Below are positions 52,918-61,783 of a stretch of 64,000 nucleotides of DNA, one piece after another. Position numbers and translations under genes: made by a program. How positions within the stretch are numbered: position 1 is the stretch's first letter; each line of letters opens with the position of its first letter. The stretch spans positions 19,583 through 83,582 of the forward strand of contig JBHORD010000094.1 in NCBI GenBank assembly GCA_042408355.1, read 5' to 3'. The DNA is from Fen-1038 sp042408355. Lineage in GTDB: Bacteria > Chloroflexota > Anaerolineae > Anaerolineales > Villigracilaceae. The notes below the pieces were generated by a model. The model did not search any database. It was not told the origin of the DNA and worked only from the letters and a program-made list of their open reading frames with translations.

Positions 52918-53961
52918 TTACGGTATCTTCAACACCTGCCCGACAGAAATCAGATTCGGATTTGAAATATTGTTCGCGGCCGCAATGGCCTGAACCGTCG
53001 TCCCATATTTGATGGCGATTGCATAAAGCGTATCGCCCGCCTTGACGGTGTAGGTGCGCGTGGGGGCGGCCGGCGTTGTCGTCGTCCCGCCGCTCGCTCC
53101 AGACGTTGAAGCGGACGCGGGAATCTGTAAAACTTCGCCCGGCTGAATCAATGCGGCGTTGTTCAAATTTGTCAATTGAGCCAAATCCACGTTCAGTTTT
53201 TGCGCGATGGACGCCAGCGTATCTCCAGGCTGGACCGTATACGTTGCCGCCGGCGGAGTCACAGCAGAGGAGCCGCTGGCAAATTTATTGAGATCGTCCA
53301 TTGAGCCGTTGAAATAATCGAAATCCAATAATTGGCCCGGACCAAAACCGGACATCTGTCCCTTCGATGAATATTGCCAGAACGTCCAGGGTTGAAAACC
53401 GGGCGGCTGTTGCGGCATATATGGACTCGGCGTCGGCACATTCTGCGGGTTTTGATATTGCTGCGTCGTGCCGGGCTGATATGGATATTGAGCCAGCCAC
53501 AATGGATAATTGATCAGCCAGGGCGCGCTGATTCTCTGCGAATTGACAAACGAATAACTGGTGTAAATCATCGGCTTGCGGCCAAACGCGCTTTCCACGC
53601 GATCCAGCCAAACCTTGACGACCGATACCATTGCATCTCCAGCCGGAAGCGCAATCGCCACGCCGTTTACATAAACAGATTCCAGATCCAACACGGGAGG
53701 CAGTTCTCTTTTATCCGCGCCGACCGCGGCGATGAAAACATCTGCCTGATGCGCCGGGTCCGCTTCGGGATGAAAGAAATGATAGGCGCCGCGCAGGATT
53801 CCGACATTCTTCGCATTCTGCCAATGCTGGCCAAACGCCGGATCGGTGAAACCGTTCTCCGAGGCCTTGACAAAGACAAATTTAACGCCCTGACTTGCCA
53901 CCGTATTCCAATTATTGACCGTTGTATATCCTGAAATGTCGAGACCAAACACATAAGCCAT
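52918..53961 (-). CDS. GH25 lysozyme-like muramidase with two LysM domains
   Basis: The 347-residue protein has a GH25 domain at about 1-215: FGLDISGY (catalytic Asp7), VKFVFVKASEN, GAYHFFHP, LPPVLDLES (Asp-Glu), and YTSYSFVNS. Two LysM domains follow, at about 246-290 (YTVQPGDTLASIAQKLNVDL) and 303-347 (YTVKAGDTLYAIAIKYGTTV). GH25 enzymes cut peptidoglycan between MurNAc and GlcNAc. No signal peptide is seen at the chosen start, and an upstream one may be missed. A Pro/Gln-rich segment (about 170-190) is unusual but expected to be a linker. Confidence 0.92.
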   Translation of the reverse strand: MAYVFGLDISGYTTVNNWNTVASQGVKFVFVKASENGFTDPAFGQHWQNAKNVGILRGAYHFFHPEADPAHQADVFIAAVGADKRELPPVLDLESVYVNGVAIALPAGDAMVSVVKVWLDRVESAFGRKPMIYTSYSFVNSQRISAPWLINYPLWLAQYPYQPGTTQQYQNPQNVPTPSPYMPQQPPGFQPWTFWQYSSKGQMSGFGPGQLLDFDYFNGSMDDLNKFASGSSAVTPPAATYTVQPGDTLASIAQKLNVDLAQLTNLNNAALIQPGEVLQIPASASTSGASGGTTTTPAAPTRTYTVKAGDTLYAIAIKYGTTVQAIAAANNISNPNLISVGQVLKIP

Positions 53962-55149
53962 GGGGCATTCTCCTGATCATCAATTATCGTTGAATCCGCG
54001 CCGGGTTAAGTGCAGGCAGTATCAATGCTGATGTAAATTGATATTTCAACGGATTGAGGGTAGCACAATTTACAGCAGATTGCAATGCCGGAATATTTAA
54101 TTTACCTCTCCACATGTCCCTGTGATTATGGTATAAGTTTTTTGCCCTGCGGTGTTCGTGATATTGCGTCCACGTTTTGAGCCAACACCCATCAAACGGG
54201 CTTCTATCTCTCAGAAATTACGCGATAGGCCTGAGCCAAGGCGGCGTTTCTGGGTCGGAGCCCACCTGCGAAAGCAGGTTCAAAACTTTGCAGTACACGG
54301 CACAGGCGGGGTATTTTGTTGAAGTTTGATTGCTGCAAATTGACAAATTGATCTGACCATAGCGTGGCGCCACATTTGTTTTGCCTTTACGCGCGCTCCA
54401 AATCCAGGGTGATGAATGCCGCGGCCATATCTGGATCGCTGGAGTATTTCGGAAAAATGCAACAATCAAATCGGTGCGTATATCAGCCAGGGATGAAGAG
54501 CGAGACGGCCTCTTGCTGTACAAAGCAATCGCTTGCTTTAAGCCGCCGGCCATCAAGTTTATATTCGTCTTGACGAGTTACAAGACCGCGTGTAAAATCA
54601 CGCCCAAGTTAAAAACCGAATAACGGAGAAATCAGCGGCTGGGTCTCGATGCGTACTTATCGAAGCGCGAGATCACGAGGTGGAGGTTCCGTCCCGCGAG
54701 GGACGCGCTAATCCCGGCGAGCCGGGAAAAAATCGGATAGATCAGCGGATGCCTCTGGAGCCTGTCACAGACTCCCTTCTCCCTTCCAAAGCAAGCGTAA
54801 GGAGCAACGGTTTAAAAAAAACCTGTTGCTCGTCGCCGAAAACCATACGGCAACGTATGAGACAGGGCGAACGCAGTGACCAAACGGATTCCGTTTGCGC
54901 GCGTTTGGAAGGGCTGTCGTTTTTAATTGCAGACTTGCATTTAACAGGCATGCCCATGCATGCCTGTTTTGTTTAATTGTCCTATCAGTTTTTCTTCCGC
55001 TTATCCCTCATCCCCTCTCCCGCCCTGGAGAGAGGATGGGAGCGAGGATGCGTAACGCCGGTTCTCTCGATCAAGGCGATTGAGCAAGAATCGGGTCGCT
55101 CAAATATGGAGAGATTCATAAAATACAAAAAAACAGAAAGGAACATTTT
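53962..55149. other. Long stretch without a clear gene
   Basis: About 1.2 kb between divergent genes. Short ORFs on both strands near 54218-54623 have no recognisable domains and no Shine-Dalgarno, and may be decayed coding sequence. A GGTCTCGATGCG element near 54640 shares 12-13 bases with one in reverse near 46680-46712. A low-complexity palindrome (CCTCTCC type) is near 55010. The Ada-like gene's promoter lies near the right end (TTATAAAATAC-like AT-rich sequence at 55120-55140). Confidence 0.45.
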
Positions 55150-56010
55150 ATGAATACCTCTCCCGCTGATTTCAAAGAACTGTCCGAAGATTATCTGCGC
55201 ATCGAGCAGGCAATCCTGTACCTTGAAAAACATTATAAAGACCAGCCGAGCCTGGAAGAGATCGCCGCCAGCATTGGGTTGAGCGAATTTCATTTTCAGC
55301 GGATTTTCACGCGCTGGGCGGGCATCAGCCCAAAACGATTCCTGCAATTCCTGACGAAAGAAAACGCAAAGGAATTGCTCAACAAATCCGAGAATCTTTT
55401 GGACACTGCGCTTCAAGTCGGACTTTCGAGTCTGGGACGCCTCCATGAGCTTTTCGTTACCACCGAAGCGGTGACTCCGGGCGAATACAAATCGCGCGGC
55501 GCCGGCTTGACCATCCGTTATGGGATTCACCCCACTCCATTTGGCAAATGTTTGATCGGCGTGACAGAGCGCGGCATCTGTCATTTGAGCTTTGTTCAAA
55601 TCAGCGAAGGCGAGGCAATTGACGCCCTGGCCGCGGATTGGAAAGAGGCGAAGATGATTGAAGACAATCGTTCTACGGCTCCGCTTATTAGACCGATCTT
55701 TCTGCTGGACGGGCGCGGACAAACGCCTTTGCGCCTTTATCTGCGCGGGACGAATTTTCAGCTGAAAGTTTGGGAAGCGCTGCTCAACGTTCCAATCGGC
55801 GCGGTGACAACGTATCAGCGCCTCGCGGCTCAGATTGGACAACCGACTGCATCACGCGCCGTCGGAACCGCGGTCGGGCATAATCCGGTTGCAGTGTTAA
55901 TTCCATGTCACCGCGTGATCCGCAGTGTTGGCGAGTTTGGCAATTATCGTTACGGCGCGCCGCGCAAGATGGCGCTGCTCGGCTGGGAACAGGCGCAAGT
56001 AAACTCATGA
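55150..56010 (+). CDS. Bifunctional AraC-type regulator / O6-alkylguanine-DNA methyltransferase (Ada-like)
   Basis: The 286-residue protein joins an AraC-type helix-turn-helix (about 20-115: SLEEIAASIGLSEFHFQRIF) to a methylguanine-DNA methyltransferase domain (about 120-286) with GAVTTYQRLAAQIGQP and the acceptor Cys253 in IPCHRVI. The domain takes alkyl groups from O6-alkylguanine. It lacks the N-terminal zinc-Cys domain of E. coli Ada, which senses phosphotriester methylation. Regulation by alkylation would have to work differently. It is followed by a DMT transporter 58 bases later. Confidence 0.92.
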   Translation: MNTSPADFKELSEDYLRIEQAILYLEKHYKDQPSLEEIAASIGLSEFHFQRIFTRWAGISPKRFLQFLTKENAKELLNKSENLLDTALQVGLSSLGRLHELFVTTEAVTPGEYKSRGAGLTIRYGIHPTPFGKCLIGVTERGICHLSFVQISEGEAIDALAADWKEAKMIEDNRSTAPLIRPIFLLDGRGQTPLRLYLRGTNFQLKVWEALLNVPIGAVTTYQRLAAQIGQPTASRAVGTAVGHNPVAVLIPCHRVIRSVGEFGNYRYGAPRKMALLGWEQAQVNS

Positions 56011-56068
56011 GGCTCTCGCCGTCGTCTCCGGCGGCAAAGCAAGCGTGATCACTACAACATGGAGAAGA

Positions 56069-57028
56069 ATGAAAACAAAAGTTTGGATAGCGCTGCTGGC
56101 AGTTTATATCGTTTGGGGTTCAACGTACCTCGCGATTCGGTTCGGCGTCGTGACCATTCCCCCATTCATTTTGGCTGGGACGCGTTTCTTAATCGCCGGA
56201 ACAATTCTATTGATATGGCGACGCGCAGCCGGTGATCGATTTCCAACGCCGCGCCAGTGGCTGTCAACGGCTGTCGCCGGAACTTTGCTTTTGCTGGGCG
56301 GAAACGGGCTCGTCTCTTTCTCAGAACAACGCGTTCCATCCGGCATTGCAGCTTTGATGGTCGGTTCTGTTCCGCTATGGATGGTTTTGATCGAAGCGAT
56401 TCGCCCGGGCGGAGTCAAACCCGGCTGGCGGGCCATTATCGGCTTGCTGATTGGCTTTGGCGGAATCTTTTTGCTGGTGGGGCCTGCTGAATTTACTCAA
56501 GGCGGCGGAGGATTTGATCCGCTTGGAATGGGAGCATTGATGGTTGCGTCATTTCTCTGGGCGCTCGGCTCGATTTACAGCAAAAGCGCAGACATGCCAA
56601 AATCATCTCTGGTTTCAACCGGCGCGGAGATGTTGTGCGGAAGCGCGGCATTATACGTTTTCGCTGGCATTGCTGGCGAATGGAGCAAATTGAATATCTC
56701 CGCGGTCTCAACGCCATCGTGGCTTGGTTTAGGTTATTTGATTGCATTCGGATCGCTCATCGGTTTCGTTGCCTATGGCTGGCTTTTACAAAATGCGCCT
56801 GTTTCGTTAGTGGCGACCTATGCGTATGTCAATCCGGTTGTGGCGGTCTTCCTCGGCAACCTGATTGCGCAAGAGACCTTAACGAGCCGGACGATTCTCG
56901 CCGCGGTCATCATTATCGGGTCGGTAATCTTTATCAATAGCGCGCGCCCGCCCAGGGTCCGCCCGCCGGAGGCGGTCAAAGGGTCCGAAAAAGAAGCGGA
57001 GGCGGTTTCCGCCAAAATCGGTGATTGA
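56069..57028 (+). CDS. EamA-type transporter (YedA/DMT family)
   Basis: This 319-residue protein has about ten transmembrane helices. VYIVWGSTYLAIRFGV near the start is typical of the drug/metabolite exporter branch, as is LIGFVAYGWLLQNAPVSLVA in the second half with TYAYVNPVVAVFLG after it. The tail (about 300-319) is charged. Substrate unknown. ATG 56069 follows GGAGAA. It is 63 bases before glnA in the same direction. Confidence 0.9.
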   Translation: MKTKVWIALLAVYIVWGSTYLAIRFGVVTIPPFILAGTRFLIAGTILLIWRRAAGDRFPTPRQWLSTAVAGTLLLLGGNGLVSFSEQRVPSGIAALMVGSVPLWMVLIEAIRPGGVKPGWRAIIGLLIGFGGIFLLVGPAEFTQGGGGFDPLGMGALMVASFLWALGSIYSKSADMPKSSLVSTGAEMLCGSAALYVFAGIAGEWSKLNISAVSTPSWLGLGYLIAFGSLIGFVAYGWLLQNAPVSLVATYAYVNPVVAVFLGNLIAQETLTSRTILAAVIIIGSVIFINSARPPRVRPPEAVKGSEKEAEAVSAKIGD

Positions 57029-57091
57029 AGATTCGTGTCCAAAGTCTGCGCAAGCGCGCAGTTGGAAAATCCAAAACGAAGGAGAGAAAAA

Positions 57092-58432
57092 ATGGACTCA
57101 AAAGATTTGATCGCTCGTGTAAAGGAGGATAACGTCAAATTCATCTCTTTGCAGTTCTCGGATGTGACCGGCGCTGTAAAGAGCGTGGACATGCCGGTCA
57201 GCGGCCTGAAGGGCGCGCTCGAAGACGGCATCTGGTTCGACGGCTCTTCCGTGGAGGGCTTCGCCCGCATCCAGGAAAGCGACATGCACCTGCGGCTCGA
57301 TCCCGATACGTATGCCGTCTTGCCGTGGACGCCTGTTGATTTACGGCGCGCCCGCGTATTCTGCGATATCTTCACGCCGCAGGGCAAACCGTTCGAAGGC
57401 GATCCGCGCGGGACGTTGAAGCGGATGCTGGCAAAAGTGGAGGAGCGCGGCTGGGTTTATAACGTTGGCCCGGAACCGGAGTTCTTCCTGTTCAAAGGCA
57501 CCAACGGTAATGGCGTACATCCGGTTCCGCACGATGCCGGCAGTTACTTTGATTTCTCTGCGGACGATGAGGCTGTGCGCGTCCGCACCGCTTTGATGGA
57601 CGCGCTCGACGGCATGGGCCTCGAAGTGGAAGTGGGTCATCACGAGGTGGCGCTTGGCCAGCACGAAATTGATTTTCGTTTTGCCAACGCGCTCAAAACC
57701 GCCGACAATGTTTTGACGCTGAAATACACCGTCAAAGCCATTGCCGCGCAGCATGGATTGACCGCATCGTTCATGCCCAAACCCGTCTTTGGAATCAACG
57801 GCTCGGGCATGCATTGTCACCAATCCATGTTCGACAAGAGGACCGGCGCCAATTTATTCTTCGACGCGAACGATGAAGTCCATCTTTCGAAACTGGCCTA
57901 CTCGTTCATCGCGGGACAATTGGCGCACGCGCGCGCCCTGGCCGCCGTTGTCGCCCCGACGGTTAACTCCTACAAACGCCTCGTTCCCGGCTACGAAGCG
58001 CCGGTTTATATCGGCTGGGCACAGCAAAACCGTTCGGCGCTGATTCGCATCCCCCGCTACACGGAAGGCCGCGATAAAGCTGTCCGCGCCGAATTGCGCT
58101 TCCCCGATCCGTCGTCGAATCCATATCTGGCATTTACCGTTATGCTGGCCGCCGCATTGGATGGAATTGACAATAACATGGAAGCGCCCAAACCATTGAA
58201 CAACGTCAATCTATATCATCTTGAGCCAAAGGAACGTAAAAAACTGGGCGTCAAAGAACTGCCGGGTTCGCTGATCGAAGCGCTGGCTGAACTCGAAAAA
58301 GACGAGGTGGTGAAAGCCGCCCTCGGCGAGGAGACGTACGAAGCCTTCGTCAGCGCCAAGAGACAGGAGTGGGACGATTATCGCATGCGAGTCAGCGATT
58401 ACGAAATTGAACGCTATTTGGAAGTGGCATAG
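57092..58432 (+). CDS. glnA: Glutamine synthetase type I
   Basis: The enzyme makes glutamine from glutamate, ammonia and ATP. The 446 residues have the beta-grasp start (DNVKFISLQFSDVTGAVKSV), DGSSVEGFARIQESDM, GPEPEFFLF, HHEVALGQHEIDFRF, and NRSALIRIPRY; substrate and metal ligands appear intact. The length fits the GSI-alpha (non-adenylylated) class; the adenylylation-site tyrosine motif of GSI-beta is not apparent. GAAGGAG precedes the ATG at 57092. No GlnR/TnrA site was recognised upstream. Confidence 0.96.
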   Translation: MDSKDLIARVKEDNVKFISLQFSDVTGAVKSVDMPVSGLKGALEDGIWFDGSSVEGFARIQESDMHLRLDPDTYAVLPWTPVDLRRARVFCDIFTPQGKPFEGDPRGTLKRMLAKVEERGWVYNVGPEPEFFLFKGTNGNGVHPVPHDAGSYFDFSADDEAVRVRTALMDALDGMGLEVEVGHHEVALGQHEIDFRFANALKTADNVLTLKYTVKAIAAQHGLTASFMPKPVFGINGSGMHCHQSMFDKRTGANLFFDANDEVHLSKLAYSFIAGQLAHARALAAVVAPTVNSYKRLVPGYEAPVYIGWAQQNRSALIRIPRYTEGRDKAVRAELRFPDPSSNPYLAFTVMLAAALDGIDNNMEAPKPLNNVNLYHLEPKERKKLGVKELPGSLIEALAELEKDEVVKAALGEETYEAFVSAKRQEWDDYRMRVSDYEIERYLEVA

Positions 58433-58574
58433 TTGCAGGATGCAGTGATATGCATTCGGCGATCGGAATCCGGCCTCCATCGTTGAACCGGCGGAGGCCG
58501 GCGCAGATTTCAGCGCAGTTTGCGATCGGCTGCGCCGGGCATGGATAATATTTGCCGAATCGAATCACCTTTCG

Positions 58575-58603
58575 TTGTCAGAATCTCTGAACAAGGCTAT
58601 AAT
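58575..58603 (+). promoter_or_regulatory. Promoter of tRNA-Pro(GGG)
   Basis: The -35 TTGTCA (58575-58580) and -10 TATAAT (58598-58603) have a 17-bp spacer. The tRNA starts 12 bases later. Confidence 0.85.
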
Positions 58604-58615
58604 ACCGCCTGCAAT

Positions 58616-58690
58616 CGGGGCGTGGCGCAGTCCGGCTAGCGCGCTTGCATGGGGTGCAAGAGGTCCCGGGTTCAATTCCCGGCGCCCCGA
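58616..58690 (+). tRNA. tRNA-Pro (GGG)
   Basis: Acceptor CGGGGCG / CGCCCCG, anticodon stem CTTGC / GCAAG with loop ATGGGGT (anticodon GGG) and T-loop TTCAATT form the cloverleaf; discriminator A, no encoded CCA. Confidence 0.96.
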
Positions 58691-58693
58691 CTG

Positions 58694-58730
58694 AAAGACA
58701 TCTTGAGCGTCAAGGTGTCTTTTTTCTTTT
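58694..58730 (+). terminator. Terminator of tRNA-Pro(GGG)
   Basis: Hairpin AAAGACATCTTGA / TCAAGGTGTCTTT with loop GCG, followed by a long T run, begins three bases after the tRNA. Confidence 0.88.
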
Positions 58731-58737
58731 TGTTGCG

Positions 58738-58790
58738 TATTTTCAGACGACATGAATGTCGCGTTGGGTGGAAACTACGTAACATCAGTT
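58738..58790 (-). repeat. Palindromic dispersed repeat family A, copy 5 (partial)
   Basis: The inverted orientation is seen, with TTTTCAGACGACATGAATGT, GGAAACTACGTAACATCAG and TT matching the right two-thirds of copy 4. It lies directly before the mannosyltransferase gene. Confidence 0.75.
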
Positions 58791-58821
58791 ATAATCTTTC
58801 CGCTTGCCACAGCGGAGATTC

Positions 58822-60003
58822 ATGCAGCGCATAAAAAATTTCTTCGACATTCCCACCGCTTCGCCCAACTGGTTTTGGAATTCAATCTTATTTCCGTTCA
58901 TCGTGACACGCGCCGTTTGGATTCTGGCCGCCTATTACGCGGCGGGAAACTATCTGCCAAATCCGGGTTATGCAGTTTACGTTAAGCGAGGTTATTTTCT
59001 CACCCGCATTTTTCCGCTCGACATTTTCTCCCGCTGGGATGGGCGCTGGTATCTTTCCATTATCAAGACCGGTTATCAGCCGTCTGCCAATCTCACAACC
59101 GCGTATAGTAATCTGGCGTTCTTTCCGCTCTATCCATATCTCGTCAAAAGCGTCGGCTGGCTTGGATTTCATTTACCAGATGGCTTCTATATTCTGGTCG
59201 GACTTTTGTTATCAAACCTTTGTTTTCTGGCCGCCGCTGCATTCCTTTATCGTTTGGTCATCGTTAAATTGGGGTTTGAAGAATCGTCCGCCCAGCGAAC
59301 ACTCGGACTGCTCTTTGTTTTTCCCGTTGGATTCTTCTTCTCTGCGTTCTATCCGGAAAGCCTTTTCTTTTTCCTAACCGTCGCCGGCTTTACATTTGCC
59401 CTCGAAGAAAAATGGTTATGGGCCGCCGTCTGCGCCGCGCTGGTAATCGTCACCAAGCCGTCGGGTATCGTGCCGGTAGTCGCTCTCGGCTGGTTATATA
59501 TGGAAAAACGGCAATGGCGCATCAAAGACATAAAATTATCGGCAGGATGGTTTTTGCTTGCGCCGCTTGCCTTGTCACTGCATTTTTATTATCTCTATCT
59601 GATATCCGGTCAGCCATTCGCTTTCTCCGAGGCGATGAAAGCCTGGGGCGGACTTCAAACCGGCATACTCCAAAATCCTTTGCAAAATTTAAGCAGTTCA
59701 TCGCTGGACGTTTTCAAGATTGATTTCGTTTGGGTCATTTTGTTCCTGGTGTGCAGTTTTTATATTCTATGGAAATGGCCGGTCAAGGCTTTCGGAATTT
59801 TTGCGGCGCTGATGGTGATTCTATCGGTCGCCACCGGATTGCTGGTTTCGGTCTCGCGCTTTCTATTGGTCACATTCCCGGTTTTTATTCTGCTGGGCGA
59901 AAAACTCAAACGCCGGGAATGGTACCACGCCGCGCTGGCAGTCTGCTTTGCATTACAAGTCATTTATTTTGCAGGCTGGATCAATTATTACTGGATTGCC
60001 TGA
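58822..60003 (+). CDS. PIG-V-like mannosyltransferase (integral membrane)
   Basis: The 393-residue membrane protein has many hydrophobic helices and PIG-V-type loops: DIFSRWDGRWYLSIIKTGYQ near the start (the catalytic Asp loop), NLAFFPLYPYLVK and LFVFPVGFFFSAFYPESLFF. In eukaryotes PIG-V adds the second mannose to GPI from dolichol-phosphate-mannose. Bacterial relatives likely glycosylate lipids or proteins outside the membrane. ATG 58822 follows GGAG; the TTG at 58804 would put that site inside the gene. Confidence 0.82.
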   Translation: MQRIKNFFDIPTASPNWFWNSILFPFIVTRAVWILAAYYAAGNYLPNPGYAVYVKRGYFLTRIFPLDIFSRWDGRWYLSIIKTGYQPSANLTTAYSNLAFFPLYPYLVKSVGWLGFHLPDGFYILVGLLLSNLCFLAAAAFLYRLVIVKLGFEESSAQRTLGLLFVFPVGFFFSAFYPESLFFFLTVAGFTFALEEKWLWAAVCAALVIVTKPSGIVPVVALGWLYMEKRQWRIKDIKLSAGWFLLAPLALSLHFYYLYLISGQPFAFSEAMKAWGGLQTGILQNPLQNLSSSSLDVFKIDFVWVILFLVCSFYILWKWPVKAFGIFAALMVILSVATGLLVSVSRFLLVTFPVFILLGEKLKRREWYHAALAVCFALQVIYFAGWINYYWIA

Positions 60004-60013
60004 AAAATCTCAC

Positions 60014-60358
60014 ATGGAATCCCTGTCCAACGAAAGCCACATGAATCGTACGGCAGTCATTAGCCTCACTGCCGCGATATTGACGGTTATCTCGTTTTGC
60101 GGCGGCGCGCTTCCAATTCCATTCACGGGTTATATATGTTTTCCCTCAAGCGCGGCGCTGGGTTTGATCGCCTTGGGGACGGGGTTGATTTCCTTGATGC
60201 AGATCCGCTCGAGGGGCGAAAACGGACGCGCCTTGGCGTGGATCGGCTCCCTCGTCGGCGGATTCACCGCCGTCGTTCTTTTATGCCTCCTCCTGGCGGG
60301 AATCCTTTTATTTCCCGAAATTTTCCGATGGGCTCATTCGTTTCTGAAAGTTCAATAA
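60014..60358 (+). CDS. Small membrane protein (DUF4190-like)
   Basis: The 114-residue ORF has three hydrophobic stretches with small polar loops (LTAAILTVISFCGGALPIPF, SAALGLIALGTGLISL and GSLVGGFTAVVLLCLLLAGI). This resembles small DUF4190-type membrane proteins of unknown function. The start is uncertain: ATG 60014 or ATG 60041. It begins 11 bases after the mannosyltransferase stop, so they may be one transcript. It ends 29 bases before the tRNA-Sec promoter. Confidence 0.6.
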   Translation: MESLSNESHMNRTAVISLTAAILTVISFCGGALPIPFTGYICFPSSAALGLIALGTGLISLMQIRSRGENGRALAWIGSLVGGFTAVVLLCLLLAGILLFPEIFRWAHSFLKVQ

Positions 60359-60386
60359 GAGTTTCGTAGATTCCAAAACGCGCCGC

Positions 60387-60415
60387 TTGCCAATCCGTAT
60401 CGCTTCGGTTATCCT
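60387..60415 (+). promoter_or_regulatory. Promoter of tRNA-Sec
   Basis: The -35 TTGCCA (60387-60392) and -10 TATCCT (60410-60415) have a 17-bp spacer and place the start next to the tRNA's 5' end. Confidence 0.78.
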
Positions 60416-60422
60416 TGCGTGC

Positions 60423-60516
60423 GGGAGTGGTTAAGTCCCGGCGGGCTTCCTGGTCTTCAAAACCTGTGGCGGGTCGCGTTGCGGGCCGCGGTGGGTTCGA
60501 CTCCCATCCACTCCCG
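60423..60516 (+). tRNA. selC: Selenocysteine tRNA (anticodon TCA)
   Basis: The 94-base gene has the bacterial tRNA-Sec layout: 8-bp acceptor GGGAGTGG / CCACTCCC plus 5-bp T stem, long 6-bp D stem AAGTCC / GGGCTT closing a 4-base loop, anticodon loop CTTCAAA (anticodon TCA) and a long variable arm (GCGG...CGC / GCG...CCGC). The anticodon stem CTGGT / ACCTG has one T-T mismatch. This was not predictable from ORFs. It implies the cell decodes UGA as selenocysteine, so SelA, SelB and SelD should exist elsewhere. The stretch GCGGGAGTGG / CCACTCCCGC could even extend the acceptor to 10 bp. Confidence 0.93.
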
Positions 60517-60589
60517 CTCCACAAAATCCTTGAAAATCTCTGCGGCTTGTCTCGAACCCTCAAGCCGGGCTTGTAAACAAAGGTGAACA

Positions 60590-61783
60590 ATGACAATCCC
60601 CGAAACCGAAATTCTAAACAGCCTTGTAGCGCGGATTTTTCGCATTGACGACGTGACACTGGGCGATCCGGCGCGCGGACTCATCGCGCGTTATCGCGGT
60701 CATTTGATTCCAGAAGATACCGCAGCGGCGTACGACCAGCTTGCCGATTCGCTGAGGCCGTACAACATCACGCCGCTTTTTCGCACCGAAAAAGGACAGC
60801 AGATCATTTATCTCGCGCCGACCAAACCCGACCCCAAACCCGCGCGGACATCCGTCAACATTATCCTTTTTATTCTGACCGTTTTGAGCGTCCTGTTCGT
60901 TGGATCCCAGCCGCAAGGCACAATGCCCAACGATCTGCCCGGACAAATTTTATATTTCGCAAAGGCCCTGCTGACGGGCTGGCCATATGCTTTGAGTTTG
61001 ATGTCCATCCTGCTGGCGCATGAACTGGGTCATTACTTCATGAGTCGCCATCACAAGACGGCCGCCACTCTGCCCTATTTCATTCCGCTTCCCATTCCGC
61101 CGCTGGGAACGATGGGCGCGGCGATTCTGATGCAGGGTACGCCAAAGAATAAACGCGTTCTATTCGACATCGGCGTGGCCGGCCCGCTGGCGGGAATGGT
61201 CATCGCCATCCCCGTGCTGTTTTACGGATTGTCCCTTTCCCATTTGAGCGTCATACGGCCCACCGGCGGATTGATCGAACAGGAAGGCAATTCCTTGTTA
61301 TATCTGCTGGCAAAGTATTTCATGTTTGGCAAATTGCTTCCCGATCCGGCCACCACGCATGGGCTTTCGTACGCGCTTTATTGGCTCAAGTATTTCTTCA
61401 CCGGCCAGCCGATACCGCTCGGCGCGACGGACGTATTCATTGATCCGGTGGCGTTTGCAGGCTGGGCGGGACTGCTGGTCACATCGCTCAATTTAATTCC
61501 TGCCGGCACGTTGGACGGCGGCCATGTGGTCTATTCGTTGTTCGGCGATAAAGCTTCGAAAGCATTCCCGTTTATTTTCATCGCGCTGTTGGGTCTCGGA
61601 CTGTTTTGGAACGGATGGTGGCTGTGGGCTGTGCTTCTGCTGTGGCTGGGACGCGTCCATGCGGAGCCGCTCGATCAGATCACGCCGCTCGATCCACGCC
61701 GACGGCTGGTTGCCGCGCTCGTTATCCTCATCTTCATCCTGACCTTCAGCCCCGTGCCGTTCGCCGTCTTCAGCGGATTATGA
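60590..61783 (+). CDS. Site-2 protease family (M50) zinc metallopeptidase
   Basis: The 397-residue membrane protein has an N-terminal soluble part (about 1-85), then transmembrane helices with HELGHYF (zinc-binding His144, Glu145 and His148) and NLIPAGTLDGGH in the second half (the NxxPxxxxDG motif with the third zinc ligand Asp). Such proteases cleave membrane proteins inside the bilayer, often to release regulators. It starts 73 bases after tRNA-Sec. Its stop overlaps the start of the next gene (ATGA), so translation is coupled to the binding lipoprotein. Confidence 0.93.
   Translation: MTIPETEILNSLVARIFRIDDVTLGDPARGLIARYRGHLIPEDTAAAYDQLADSLRPYNITPLFRTEKGQQIIYLAPTKPDPKPARTSVNIILFILTVLSVLFVGSQPQGTMPNDLPGQILYFAKALLTGWPYALSLMSILLAHELGHYFMSRHHKTAATLPYFIPLPIPPLGTMGAAILMQGTPKNKRVLFDIGVAGPLAGMVIAIPVLFYGLSLSHLSVIRPTGGLIEQEGNSLLYLLAKYFMFGKLLPDPATTHGLSYALYWLKYFFTGQPIPLGATDVFIDPVAFAGWAGLLVTSLNLIPAGTLDGGHVVYSLFGDKASKAFPFIFIALLGLGLFWNGWWLWAVLLLWLGRVHAEPLDQITPLDPRRRLVAALVILIFILTFSPVPFAVFSGL

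Noticed and set aside
54218..54623. Overlapping short ORFs on both strands in the 53.9-55.1 kb gap
   Set aside because: No domain, no Shine-Dalgarno and conflicting frames; possibly decayed DNA, but not supportable as genes.
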